From contig MSJI02000235.1 of NCBI GenBank assembly GCA_001931905.2, forward strand, positions 1 to 20,524: a stretch of 20,524 bases of DNA, read 5' to 3'. The stretch is from Cladosporium sp. IMV 00045. Its lineage: Eukaryota; Ascomycota; Dothideomycetes; Cladosporiales; Cladosporiaceae. Shown piece by piece: positions 11,062 to 20,524 of this stretch; the first letter of the stretch is position 1, and the number at the start of each line of letters is the position of its first letter. A program made the position numbers and the translations under genes. Under the pieces are notes generated by a model. That model ran no database searches. It was given only the letters and a program-made list of their open reading frames with translations, and was not told where the DNA came from.

Positions 11062-11550
11062 ATGTCCTCACCACCACCAATAATCTCAGGCCACTGCGCC
11101 TGCGGCAAGACAACATGGACATCAACCTCACCCCCGGAAAGGCTAGAATTCTGCTACTGCCGAACCTGCCAGCAGACCTCTGGCGCGCCCTTCGCGCCTT
11201 GGATTGAAGTCCCTAAATCCGCGTTGACATGGTCGGGCGACGAAATGTCCAGCTGGAAGCCAACCATCGGCGACCGCGACATCAGCGTCTCCACAAGGTT
11301 CTTCTGCGCCAGCTGCGGCTCGTGCCTGGCGATCCAGTACGATCTCGACTTCTACGCTGAAACCACTCACATTGCTGCCGGCACGGTGAGCAAAGGCGCC
11401 GACACCGTGCCTGAGGTCAGCATGCATCTTTGGGTCAAGAGGGCGCCGCGCTGGTATCGTGTCTCGTCCGACGACGGAGTGGCGCGGTATCAGGATATCC
11501 CGAAAGAGTTTGAGGAAGTGATTGACGAGCACCAGAAGAAACAGTCTTGA
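11062..11550 (+). CDS. GFA/CENP-V domain zinc protein
   Basis: The 162-residue single-exon product is a small two-zinc protein of the glutathione-dependent formaldehyde-activating (GFA) fold. All seven typical cysteines are present: Cys12 and Cys14 in GHCACG, Cys31, Cys33 and Cys36 in CYCRTCQQTSG, and Cys82 and Cys85 in FFCASCGSCL. The founding bacterial enzyme was proposed to join formaldehyde and glutathione, but fungi have many paralogues of untested substrate, so only the fold is safe to state. The start ATG follows CCGACAAC, and no upstream in-frame start is needed. The gene ends 113 bp from the end of the convergent cupin gene. Confidence 0.93.
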   Translation: MSSPPPIISGHCACGKTTWTSTSPPERLEFCYCRTCQQTSGAPFAPWIEVPKSALTWSGDEMSSWKPTIGDRDISVSTRFFCASCGSCLAIQYDLDFYAETTHIAAGTVSKGADTVPEVSMHLWVKRAPRWYRVSSDDGVARYQDIPKEFEEVIDEHQKKQS

Positions 11551-11663
11551 GTCTCAGACGATGGGCTATGCTAAGATAAGGTTATAGTAAACAGAGTAGA
11601 GCAGTCGCAATCAGCCGTTTTATTTCTCGTGCTGCCTAGCTAAAGGCTTGAACCACCACTGCC

Positions 11664-12257
11664 TCACTCATTCTTCCTCGGCTGCTTATCAACAAGCGTA
11701 GTAGCATACAAAGCCATAGCCTGCATATTCGCCTCAGCCGGCATCGGCTTGCCTGCATCGCCCATCTGACTGAGCAACTTGAAGTAGTTAATGTAGAACG
11801 CCGGCGTGGACGTGAAGAACAGCTTCGCCTCCTGATCCGTCGGGTTGGAGAAAGTGTGCGGCGACCGGATGGGCACGGTCATGTAGTCGCCGGCGTGCGC
11901 GTCGATGACTTCCTTGTCTTTGCCCGGCTGCGAGGGGTCGGGCACGTGGAATCGGATGGTGCCCTGTGTGATGTAGAAGGTCTCGTCGTGCATTTCGTGC
12001 CAGTGCGGTGGTGGGCCGGGCGTTTTGGGTGGGAGGGTCAGCTCGACGGTGCCGAGGCGGTTGTCTGTGTTGTTGGGTTGGTTTGGCCCAGGAGCCGTGA
12101 AGTTGTTTTCTCACTTACCAGTTCGAGAGCCATCCTCCAGAATACGGCATGTGATCTGACCCAGGTAGATGGTTTCTCCTGCCTTTGCGGGCACGAAGTT
12201 CAGTGGACGATCGGGGATCTTGATGAAGCCATCGAAACCGATTCCGGCAGAAGTCAT
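11664..12257 (-). CDS. Cupin-domain protein
   Basis: Exons are 12257-12119 and 12064-11664 on the minus strand, split by a 54-bp GTAAGT..ACACAG intron in phase 1, giving 179 residues. Cupin motif 1 is PGPPPHWHEMHDETFYITQG, with predicted metal ligands His67, His69 and Glu74. Motif 2 is GDYMTVPIRSPHTFSN with His116. A single RmlC-like barrel of this size could be a dioxygenase, isomerase or binding protein; I cannot assign a substrate. There is no signal peptide, so a cytosolic role is likely. The tail after the barrel (FYINYFKLLSQMGDAG to the end) resembles the helical end seen in quercetinase-like cupins, an impression not tested. Confidence 0.92.
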
Positions 12258-12806
12258 TGTGTAAAATCGTGGTTGATGTTACTTTGATAAGAAATGTGGT
12301 GATCTCAGAGGAAAAGGCTCACATATACTAAGAAGAAAGGACGTATTAATTGACAGGTTTCAATATTGATGAGCGTGAGATGTTATTATTATTGCCCCAC
12401 TACGTACTTCCAACTTCGAGGATGATGTCGGCCTCTCGGACCTCGTGGTGGGGCCGATGAATTTACGTCCGTCGTGCACTTGTATACGTATGTTTTTCTT
12501 TTGTCGTCTGCACACTTTTGATAAAAGTAGACGAGCAGTGGCAACTCATAATCATAGTGAGTACCATGGCACTACATGTGAGAGGTCTGTGACGGCATGT
12601 CAATCCGGCTGCAAGAAGAGATCGATATGCAAGAACCTCACTCAGACAAAAATGCAAGCAAAAGTATGATCAACTATGCACGATTCAAGAACACGTTCAC
12701 TCATGATGGCCACCGAAAACCATGACTGAATAAGATTCATGAAATGACTCGAATGCAAGGAACGATCACATTAAGAAATGTTTAGACGAAATAACATCAC
12801 AGACAC
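12258..12806. other. Spacer between cupin start and carboxypeptidase end
   Basis: This 549-base stretch holds the cupin promoter and the 3' end of the second S10 gene. No open frame here has a recognisable motif and I saw no repeat. Confidence 0.6.
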
Positions 12807-14721
12807 TCAATCATCCAACGACGATATACGACCTAGCAAAAGCTCCATGGCACGAAAAGATGGCCCTGGAGCGTACCTGGACCTGATCAGCGAACGGTAT
12901 CCACATAGGATCTAGGACGGGACTTGCCTGGGTAGCTCATGACCCCCTAAATCGACCTCATAGAACGTGAGTCCGCGCTCAGCGCCCCATGTGCCAACAA
13001 TACCAGCCATTGAAGCATCGTCAAGAATTGAATCGTGGCTATACGGCGAAAAGAACTATACATCCGAGGTCAGCCCTGCATCTTGAAACCGAGCAAGCCA
13101 TGCACCACAATACTCACTCGTCTCGACGGCCGTTCCTGAAACCCCTGCTGGCCACCCCAAGTCACGTTCTGCAAAGCCAGCAGCGTCCCATTAGTCGGCA
13201 CCAGCAAGTCCAGCCCGCCGCTGCCGATGATCACATTGTTCGTGTACTCTATAACCCGGCTGAGGAGATTGATCATCGCAGGTGGCTCGCTGTACGGATC
13301 TCCCAAGACGGGCGACCCGTCGGTGCGGTTGCGAAATACGCCTTGTACGCACCGGACCCAGGCTCCTTCGTCTAGGACGTGGAGTGCTGCGCGAACAGCA
13401 GGCTGGGAGAACCAGGTCGGTTGCTGCTGGTTTGTGTCTGGAGAGGATGGGCCGAGAACGGAGCTTTTGCTGTAGTAAGCCGGCTGTTTCTTTGGAGTCG
13501 AGAATGGAATGAGGCTTACTCTGGTTGTGGACAGATATCGGTGATGTGATACACATTGAAGCACGGATTCAGAAGACTAGCAGCCGCCGTGATGCTAGGG
13601 AACATATCACAATTCTCACGCGCCCACGTATCGTTCTGCCAGACGAGTTGGCGGAAAGGCTCAGCTGGAGCTGGAAATCGGAAGTGGTCGCGTACGTAGC
13701 GTGTCAAACCACACTGATCAGCTCGACTGCCAAGGTCGGTCATGAAAGTATCGTTGAGGCCGAGGACTCGATCCCAGTGAGATGCGTAGTCGGGCAAGAG
13801 CATGTTCATCTGCAGGTTGCTGTCGCCGATGACTGCGGCATTCATGTGGACGCCTGCGAGGTTGTAGTGGGTTATGTCTCCTGATCCGATGAACTGCATT
13901 CACCGCAACAAGTCAGCATGCCGTAAAATTAATAACCTACTCATACTCGTGGACCTACGGCACCCGCAATGTATGGTATGTAAAAACCCGCATAGCTCTC
14001 ACCGGCCAGATACACCCTCCAATCCTGCATACCGAATAGCTCGACAAAACGCTTCCAAAACCCAGCGAACTGCGCGGCAAGCTCGGATTCGTCGTGTATC
14101 GACGGTTTGCCCAGCGTATAGCCCACACCAACCGGCTGGTCGATCCAGACGACATTCGTGAGATTCAGCCATGTGAAAGGATTAGGCGCCGGTGAATCCA
14201 TGCCTGGCAACCAACTGATGGGCCCGTTTCCTTGGAGAAAGCCTTCCATAGAACTACAGCCGGGGCCGCCGTTTACTGCGATGAATCAGAAGGGTAGACT
14301 GGGTCGGCAATTGCTGCGGTTTACGTACGCCAAATGACGATTTCATTCTTGGGTTTTGGGTGGTAGCTCGGAAAGAACCAGAAGAACAGCTTTCTCGTTT
14401 CGTCAGAGTCGCTGGAAATCGGGAGGAGTCCGCCGTAGCTTTCGCCGATGTTCCAGGTGACGTTGGGGAGTGTGCTGCCGTCGACGACGAAGGCTACGGG
14501 GCATCAGTCTTGAGAAGCCTCCTGTTAATGATGCGATACTCACGCCTTGTGGTCTCTGTGAGATACCTCGCTGATGCTTGTTGCAACCCAGGATCTTGAA
14601 GGTCGCCTGAAGATGAGGCTTCCTCTCCCAAGACACCTCTAGCAAATTGCAGTGCTAGAAGTATTACTAAAACGTACAGGAGCAGGACCGTTGGAAGGTT
14701 TCTGCATGTCAACAACTCCAT
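12807..14721 (-). CDS. Serine carboxypeptidase, peptidase family S10 (seven exons)
   Basis: Exons on the minus strand are 14721-14544, 14493-14329, 14275-13959, 13893-13520, 13469-13118, 13055-12928 and 12876-12807, giving about 527 residues. The N-terminus has a long hydrophobic segment (about residues 11-30), a signal peptide or anchor. Motifs in order: WLNGGPGCSSMEG, VVWIDQPVGVGY, GESYAGFYIPYIAG with nucleophile Ser208, SGGLDLLVPTNGTLLA with Asp432, TWGGQQGF, GGHELP with His501, and the C-terminal YAPGPSFRAMELLLGR. The YAPG..LLLGR end appears only if a GC-AG intron (12927-12877, starting GCAAGT) is removed; otherwise a TAG follows soon after the catalytic His. The donor of intron 3 is ambiguous: GTAGGT at 13958 or GTATGA at 13946, both in frame; I chose the former because the spacing to YNLAG then matches relatives. 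It is likely a secretory-pathway exopeptidase. Confidence 0.93.
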
Positions 14722-14820
14722 GGTGTGCAGAACGATGGTGACGGCGATGAATTTTCCTCCTGACTTAGGCGTCGCATGGACTGTAAGCAGATATATGGAA
14801 AGTATTTGAGCAGCCCATGT

Positions 14821-15123
14821 TCATCGTTTACCATCTTCGTGCTTTGGGCGAGGCTGAGTATATACCGCAAAATCTCTTGAGGCATTATACAGCTCCAACG
14901 CCATCGTTCCAAGAAGCTTGAAGTTGGCACTGAGTACAGGGTACAGAGGTGCAAAAATTCCGTATCTGAGTGTCGAATCCAGTCGAGTCGTCAAGTCTAC
15001 AAGACTCTGGTACCCTTGAAGCATCGTGGTCGCCTGACCCGCAATGTCGTAACGGACTAGTCGCCACAAGGCAAAGTAATAATAATCCAGCAATGAGCGC
15101 AGTGGCGCATGGCATGTGAGCAT
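14821..15123 (-). CDS. Possible small orphan ORF or gene remnant
   Basis: This frame encodes 100 residues beginning MLTCHAPLRSLLDYYYFALW and ending in a basic, polar tail. Composition is balanced and protein-like, with mixed hydrophobic and polar residues. A CTGTAG acceptor sits in frame 15 bases before the ATG, and a GTGAGC donor further upstream would join it to a frame reading LPWTWISL, so it may be the 3' exon of a longer gene. No family is recognised. It lies 99 bp upstream of the S10 start on the same strand, so it could also be fortuitous. Confidence 0.3.
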   Translation of the reverse strand: MLTCHAPLRSLLDYYYFALWRLVRYDIAGQATTMLQGYQSLVDLTTRLDSTLRYGIFAPLYPVLSANFKLLGTMALELYNASRDFAVYTQPRPKHEDGKR

Positions 15124-15499
15124 GTAAAGGTCGTTCTACAGGCCTTCGACGTACCCAGTCCAATGGTCTGTTCCAGAAGAACGCCAAAGCCGAGATACAG
15201 GGGTCACCGCTCACCAGGGAAATCCAGGTCCAAGGCAACGACTTGAGTACAAGTAACCAGTTTTACAGATGCGACTGATGCGATGATTGGTGATGGTTTA
15301 ATGGTGTCGAATCTGTTTCAGCCGCAGTGCCACACCGACGACCCCGAACTCGATGAGACGGTGCCTGTCTCGGTGACGCAGCATCTTTGCCGCAGCAAAG
15401 AAGAATTCTAGAATGTTTAATGACGGATGTACGCACAAGCAGTCATATGTAACAATTGGGTAGTCATTTTCATGTCCTCGTAAAAGAATATCGTGTCCC
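15124..15499. other. Spacer, nothing clear
   Basis: A plausible upstream exon of the small ORF (ending near 15212 at a GTGAGC donor) is the only signal. No repeat or RNA gene was seen. Confidence 0.4.
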
Positions 15500-16373
15500 T
15501 CACCTCGAGCCACCAACGAATCGTCTCATTCCCACGCTCTTGGCTTTCTTCCCCTTCTCCCGGGCCTGCAAGGGATGCTCCTTTTCCCATCTCTCGTCCT
15601 CTTTGTACGCTTCGACGGCAGACTCGAAGTCCCAATCTGCCTGCTGCATGTACAATGTAGCAACATCATACCTGAGCGAAGGGGAAATACTTGTCAGCTC
15701 ACATCAGTCCTGCGGTCAATTTAAATCTCAGAAAACCAGGAAAAACTCACTCTGCAACTTTACACGCCATCATCCACCTCCTCACCTTATTCTTCCTGAT
15801 CTCCTCCTCCTCGCTCTCCAACGGTCGCGGGCTGAGCGACACGCCCGCCTTGTAGAACTCGCCGGGGACCAAGAGGGTCTTTCTAGCTTGCACCAGGTGA
15901 TCGGAGTAGACGTTGTTCGCCTTCCTCAAAGCGTCAATGGGCACGTCGTACGCCAGCGCGAGCGATCTCATCGAATCCCCCGGTGCCACGAAGTGTAACA
16001 CATCCTCGGCTGGCGCGGCGGCACTTTTGCCAGAACTTGCGTTGCCTGTGTAGCTGCCGGCGGAGTAGGGTGGGAGGGCTTCTTCTTCCTCTTCTTCTGA
16101 TGAGCTTGTGTTCTGGGTTGCTGTGCTCTTGGGTTGTTGCTCTGGTTGTTGCAGCGAGGAGTATGCTGGTGGGTCGCGGAGGCCTTGCGGTAGCGATGAT
16201 GGCGCGGTCGTGATCTGGCAGTAGGGACAATAGGTCTCGTAGCGTTTGTTCTGGTTCAGGCAACGGGCGCAGATGGTCCGGTTGCAGCAGGGTAATGTCC
16301 GGCCAGGGAAGAGAGGTTTCTCGGAGGGTGTTGAGTATACCTGTGCGCAGGTGGCGCAGGCGTCTGAGGACAT
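15500..16373 (-). CDS. Zinc-finger plus LysM domain protein, probably intracellular
   Basis: Exons are 16373-15751 and 15671-15500, joined through a 79-bp GTGAGT..CTCAG intron in phase 2, giving 264 residues. There is no signal peptide. Residues 6-52 hold a cysteine array (Cys6, Cys9, Cys29/Cys30, Cys35, Cys38, Cys49, Cys52) like a treble-clef or RING-type zinc module. A Gln/Ser-rich linker with a run of six Glu follows. A LysM domain spans about residues 126-172, starting HFVAPGDSMRSLALAYDVP and ending TLLVPG. Exon 2 encodes a helical C-terminus, YDVATLYMQQADWDFESAVE and onward to WE, which resembles a UBA-like helix bundle. LysM usually binds chitin-type sugars, but in eukaryotic intracellular LysM proteins that role is unproven. 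Its divergent partner is SUR2, with 792 bp between the starts. Confidence 0.88.
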
Positions 16374-16733
16374 GATGGTGGTGGCGGTGGTGATGGTAGG
16401 AAATAGGAAGTGAACGTGGTGTTGTTATTGCATGTGCATTATTGAAGCCTTGTCTACACGGTGAAAGACACAGGTAATTAGGTCTACATGGACAAGCTCT
16501 GTGGACTCAAGCAGTGCATGTATGTGTGCATGTGCCCAAGAATGGATGACGAAAGACATGGTGGATATAGCGTGTCGACCTGCATCGATTTGCCACGCGG
16601 GAATCAAGATCAACAATCCGCTAGGATGCTCCCACCGCTGCTACATATCTGCCACTTTCGACTTCCGAGCGAATGCGAGATTGAGAAGGTGTTCGGCGAG
16701 CTGCGGGTCCGGGGCGGGCGGCAGGGCGGCAAA

Positions 16734-16759
16734 TCTCTCTCTCTCTCTCTCTCTCTCTC
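16734..16759. repeat. (TC)13 microsatellite
   Basis: A pure 26-base TC run lies in the shared upstream region of the LysM gene and SUR2, 407 bases before the SUR2 ATG. Such pyrimidine tracts are common in fungal promoters and 5' leaders; the run is also prone to length change. Confidence 0.95.
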
Positions 16760-17165
16760 ATCACAGAAAGGAAGAGAGAAGTCTGGGGTGACGTGCAGCA
16801 GAGGAGTGTGAAGCAGCGCCAGAAGCACAGCCCGCCCATCTCATCTCCCGTTCCTCCTCTCCCAATAACAACAACACCCAACTCACTCTTGTTGTTCGCC
16901 GACCACCACAACTCCTCCTTCACCCCAATTAGTTAATCGACATTGACCGATATACACTCCTTTACATCCACCGCCAATCGCCTCTTCGACGTTTGCCACC
17001 CGCCCGCAATCTCTCTTCAAACCCTGCCTGTCTCCTGATCGCGTGGCCCTCCAAGCGATACCGGAACAGAGTGGTCTGATTGCGCAACGCCTTGTTGCGC
17101 CCGCCGGCGCGTCTATAATATCAAGTGTATCGCTCCCGACATATCCATCCACATCCGCGCCCGCC

Positions 17166-18626
17166 ATGGCCAACACAACCGCTATCCACGGCATCCCGCC
17201 GCTTCCCGAATACACCCTCGAACCGCTGCCGCCTCTCATTCCATGGATCTCCGACGCATATCTTTCACTGGCGCTGCCCGTGATCGCATACTGGGCAATG
17301 TCAATGCTCTTCCACGTCATTGACGAGCTGGACTTGTTCCCACAATACAGGCTGCATACACCGGCGGAGGTGCTCAAGAGAAACCATGTTTCCAGGTGGG
17401 ATGTCTTCAGAGATGTCATCATCCAGCAAGGCATTCAGACTGTAGTCGGACTGGGTCTTGCTCTCACAGACCCAGAGCCCGTGCAGGGCAAGGCTGACTA
17501 CGATGTCTCCGTCTGGGCGCAAAGAGTACGAATTGCACAAAGAGCTATCCCAGGAGTGCTCGGATTGTTTGGCTTGGATGCTGCAGGAATTGCTAAGAAC
17601 ATTGGCGGAGAACATGCAATGCTGTCTGGTGCATTGGCAGGTGGCGTGTACCACGATCTCACGCAGACCGTGATGCAGTCTGGCGAACAAATTTTGGCGC
17701 CTGCGTTCGCGAGCTGGGAGATCAACACCGCGAAAGCCATCTACTACCTTGGCATTCCGGCGCTGCAGTTCGTCATCGCCATTCTCATCGTCGACACATG
17801 GCAATATTTCTTGCACCGCGCCATGCACATGAACAAATGGCTCTACACCACATTCCACGCTCGCCACCACCGTCTTTACGTCCCGTACGCCTACGGAGCT
17901 CTGTACAACCACCCATTCGAGGGCTTCTTGCTCGATACCTGCGGAGCCGGCATTGCGTACCTGCTCACTGGAATGACCTGCAGGCAGAGCATGTGGTTCT
18001 TCACTATGAGCACCGTCAAGACTGTTGACGACCACTGCGGATACGCATTTCCTTGGGACCCTCTGCAGCACGTCACAAGCAACAACGCCGGCTACCACGA
18101 TGTGCACCACCAATCATGGGGCATCAAGACCAACTTCAGCCAGCCATTCTTCACCTTCTGGGACGCCATTTTGGGTACCAAATGGACCGGTGGTGACGTC
18201 TCTGCACGATACGAGCGTGCTCGTCTCGCCGCACAGAAGAAGATCGATGATGAGAAGGCTGCTGCGGTCACTGCTTCGTCTCCCGCTGAGAGCAAGCAGA
18301 GCCCACAGCCATACGCGAATGAAGCGAACCAAGCATCATCCACAGCCCGCGCCGCCAACCCAGTACTAGAGCCCAACATTCCAGCAGGCAAAGCCGCGCA
18401 ACAAGCGCTTGGCAGCCGACAGCAGGTGCTCGACGACAGGCAAGCTGGCGGCGTCGGTGTGTTGGCAGAGGAGACTGCAGAAGAAGTCCAGGCGCAGCAG
18501 CAACTGCGTCGAAGCCCCAGAAAGCGATCGAAAAGCTCGGGCTTGAAGGGCTTCGCTGATAGAGTCGGTGAGAGCTTACAGGGAAAAGGTACAGGCGTGC
18601 TCGGAGTGGAGAATTCGAGTAGGTGA
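17166..18626 (+). CDS. SUR2: Sphinganine C4-hydroxylase (fatty acid hydroxylase superfamily)
   Basis: The predicted ER membrane di-iron enzyme hydroxylates C4 of sphinganine to give phytosphingosine in sphingolipid synthesis. I start at the ATG in GCCATGG at 17166; the open frame extends upstream but without another ATG. The product is 486 residues from a single exon. The three histidine boxes are HRAMH (217-221), HARHH (231-235) and HDVHH (311-315), and the SUR2-type signature RLYVPYAYGALYNHPFEGFL and TVKTVDDHCGYAFPW lie between them. Hydrophobic segments near residues 33-48, 190-215 and 265-280 fit membrane insertion. After GTKWTGGD (about 343) there is a tail of about 140 residues rich in Ala, Gln, Lys and Ser that is absent from the short yeast enzyme. 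The divergent neighbour is the LysM gene. Confidence 0.93.
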   Translation: MANTTAIHGIPPLPEYTLEPLPPLIPWISDAYLSLALPVIAYWAMSMLFHVIDELDLFPQYRLHTPAEVLKRNHVSRWDVFRDVIIQQGIQTVVGLGLALTDPEPVQGKADYDVSVWAQRVRIAQRAIPGVLGLFGLDAAGIAKNIGGEHAMLSGALAGGVYHDLTQTVMQSGEQILAPAFASWEINTAKAIYYLGIPALQFVIAILIVDTWQYFLHRAMHMNKWLYTTFHARHHRLYVPYAYGALYNHPFEGFLLDTCGAGIAYLLTGMTCRQSMWFFTMSTVKTVDDHCGYAFPWDPLQHVTSNNAGYHDVHHQSWGIKTNFSQPFFTFWDAILGTKWTGGDVSARYERARLAAQKKIDDEKAAAVTASSPAESKQSPQPYANEANQASSTARAANPVLEPNIPAGKAAQQALGSRQQVLDDRQAGGVGVLAEETAEEVQAQQQLRRSPRKRSKSSGLKGFADRVGESLQGKGTGVLGVENSSR

Positions 18627-20037
18627 GAATGTCACAGCAAGGACATCAAGAACTAAGTAAACAAGGAAAAGGAAATGGAAAGAAAGAAAGAAAGCAACAT
18701 AATGTCAACCTTGCGAGGAAATGAAACTGGGAAATTGGAGGCTTCTTTTGGGTTAGGGGTAATGTCTTTTCTTCTTCGAGGTTTCTTTTGGGAAACGTTA
18801 CGGTCGTTCTATTACCCTTTTCATAAGAGACTGGCCGGCTGCACTTACAAGTGTCGTTGCCTATTTTCTCCAGGAATTCTACTTAGCCTCATGTAAATAG
18901 AATGTGTACTCTCATCAACGGCTGGATAATATTCACTTATTTGCACGCTTCTGGAATGTTTTCCTGTTCCTGCGTTGATGCCTTAGGAGCTGGCACATTC
19001 GAAGGCCAGTATTCCGAGTGTTTGTTTTTCTTTTACCGAAGACCTTGAACTAACGCCGACGGACGGTCGTCTGTGCTTGTGTTCTAGGTCCGTGTTGAAG
19101 GGCGAGCGATTCCTTGCACTTCTGGAGCCTCATCAGACGCGAGGGGCAAAACGAGAGCACGTGACTTTTGGATCCAAGTCACTGGCAGCGATTGTGGTAG
19201 ATGCACGTAAGATAGAGGCACAGCGTATGGCAGATCACCTGCAGTGACGGGCAGACAATCGCGAGCACACATTGATTTCAATACAAGCGACAAGTACTAC
19301 TGTCAGCCGGCAGAATCTTCCCTTCAGTCTTGCCAGATTCCAATCTCTCAGCCCACATCGGTCCGCACTTTCTCTGGCCGTATTTTGCGCTCCGCCCCGC
19401 CTCGTCACCGAGCAACGGTAAACAGAGAGAGAGAAGAGAGAAAGCCAGGCAATCCGTTTCCCTCTCCTGAACGCTTTCTCTGTCGAAATTCTTCCTTCAG
19501 CACCAACACCACTCCCTTCTCCTCCTCGTTCGTATTCCATCAAAAATCACACCCGGCCGCTCGAAGTCACGGTGCTGGAAAAAACAAACAAAAGTGACAT
19601 CACCAGCGCGCGCGAGCCAAAAAAGTTCGATATTCGGAACTCTCTTTGGGCAAATACCCCCCCAAAGCTTCCACTTCTTCTCTCCTTCCTGAGTGGACCC
19701 TGCGTTTCTGCGTCAGCGAACAACCAAGCACACTTGCACTTCGCCCTGCTGCAAGGCCTTGAACCTTACACCCAAGACCTCACTACTGCTCACTACCGCA
19801 CTTCACCACTCACCTCTCTCTCCCTCCCGACTTCTCGGCACATACATCTTTTTCTGTCTCGGTGACAGTCCACGCTACTGCTGCAATACCCAGCTAGGAC
19901 TTCACCTCTTCCCATCTTTACGCCCACCATTACCACATCCACCGCCACTACCCACCTCACTCCTTTCGGCGGCGTATGGTGCTGCGCTTTTATTCAGCCT
20001 TATAATTTGACTTGACCGATCCGCTTTCTCGCCCAAC
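18627..20037. other. Intergenic region between SUR2 and KAP95
   Basis: This 1.4 kb contains the SUR2 3' end and the KAP95 promoter and leader. A short GAAA run lies at 18678-18694. From about 19470 the plus strand becomes very rich in C and T, typical of the leader of a well-expressed fungal gene. A CACGTG site is at 19158-19163 and a CCAAT at 19340-19344. Open frames here are short and lack motifs. Confidence 0.6.
19158..19163. promoter_or_regulatory. CACGTG E-box-like palindrome
   Basis: The core sits in GAGCACGTGACTT, about 880 bases before the KAP95 start. CACGTG is the usual target of bHLH factors such as Cbf1 in fungi. A single match of six bases may be chance. Confidence 0.25.
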
Positions 20038-20524
20038 ATGGATGTCAACCAGGTCCTCGCGGGGACGCTCTCCGCCGGTGAGTTACATCTCAGGAGACTG
20101 ATATTCCCATCAGTGAAGTGACAAGACACTGACGCAAGTGATACAGACACCCAGATTCGTTCCGCCGCCGAGCAGCAACTTGCACAGGCCGCCGAGGCAG
20201 ACTTTGTAAGTGATAACAGATCACCAGAAAAAATGAATAGCAATGCTAACATGTCATCCCCTCACAGCAAGGCTACCTCACCACCCTTTCCCGCGAGCTT
20301 GCAAACGAGAGTGCCGAGTCACAAGTCCGCATAGCAGCCGGTCTTGCCCTCAAGAACTCCTTCTCCGCTCGTGACTTCACCCGCCTGCGCGAGGTGCAGA
20401 CCAGATGGCTTCAGGGGATTACTCCGCAAATCAAGACGGACGTCAAGGGATTCGCCCTTCAGACACTTCAAAGCGAGGACACAAGAGCTGGGAACTCTGC
20501 GGCACAATTCATCGCCGCCATCGC
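20038..20524 (+). CDS. KAP95: Importin subunit beta-1, 5' part
   Basis: The product carries importin-alpha/cargo complexes through nuclear pores. Only the N-terminus is in the window. Exons are 20038-20077, 20147-20205 and 20268 to the edge, with introns of 69 bp (GTGAGT..TACAG) and 62 bp (GTAAGT..CACAG). The joined protein starts MDVNQVLAGTLSADTQIRSA, then AEQQLAQAAEADFQGYLTTL, ELANES, RIAAGLALKNSFSARD and REVQTRWLQGITPQIK. This is the first HEAT repeats of Kap95-type importins, including the conserved RxAAGLALKN helix. The early introns in a short first exon are common in this gene in fungi as far as I recall. The gene runs off the right edge. Confidence 0.94.

Noticed and set aside
11788..12114. 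108-codon minus-strand ORF overlapping the cupin
   Set aside because: It is a shadow in another frame of cupin exon 2 and reads through the intron; the spliced cupin accounts for the sequence.
17043..17165. Upstream extension of the SUR2 frame
   Set aside because: The extension begins with GTG and has no ATG; the ATG in GCCATGG at 17166 has good context and fits the family N-terminus.
9541..18626. Secondary-metabolite or other biosynthetic cluster
   Set aside because: No synthase, tailoring oxidase set, transporter or pathway regulator is present; the genes have unrelated roles.

Overview
This is a gene-dense piece of a filamentous ascomycete nuclear genome. The evidence is short spliceosomal introns (49-155 bp) with GT..AG borders and internal CTAAC/CTGAC-like branch sites, strongly C-ending codons in the glycolytic gene, and fungal families such as secreted S10 carboxypeptidases, S1/P1 nuclease, a SUR2-type hydroxylase and importin beta-1. 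An F-box family that I associate with Dothideomycetes suggests that class, but this is an inference from memory and not a proof.

Layout: 1-793 is the 3' end of glyceraldehyde-3-phosphate dehydrogenase (+), with two introns around a 10-nt micro-exon. A 1.5 kb spacer follows. 2312-4220 is a secreted S10 serine carboxypeptidase (+). 4483-9440 is a decayed accessory stretch: an F-box gene with a one-base frameshift, a diverged tandem repeat of about 130 bp, a relic of an unrecognised multi-exon gene (-, 8750 to 6003) with in-frame stops and frameshifts, and two back-to-back tandem arrays with periods of 88 bp and 70 bp.

From 9541 intact genes resume: a secreted S1/P1 nuclease (-), a GFA/CENP-V zinc protein (+, divergent from the nuclease), a cupin (-, convergent with the GFA gene), a second S10 carboxypeptidase with seven exons and a GC-AG last intron (-), a possible small orphan ORF (-), an intracellular-looking zinc-finger plus LysM protein (-), sphinganine C4-hydroxylase SUR2 (+), and the first three exons of importin beta-1 KAP95 (+).

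Most of the genes are unrelated housekeeping or secreted degradative functions, and I see no biosynthetic cluster or defence system. The secreted enzymes (two carboxypeptidases and a nuclease) would suit external digestion of protein and nucleic acid. The most unusual points are the gene-structure oddities (10-nt exon, two GC-AG introns needed for conserved protein ends), the precise but very diverged tandem arrays beside the relic gene, the LysM protein architecture, and a near-perfect dyad in the nuclease/GFA intergenic region. Exon joins were worked out by hand from reading frame, splice sites and family motifs; no alignment was run.
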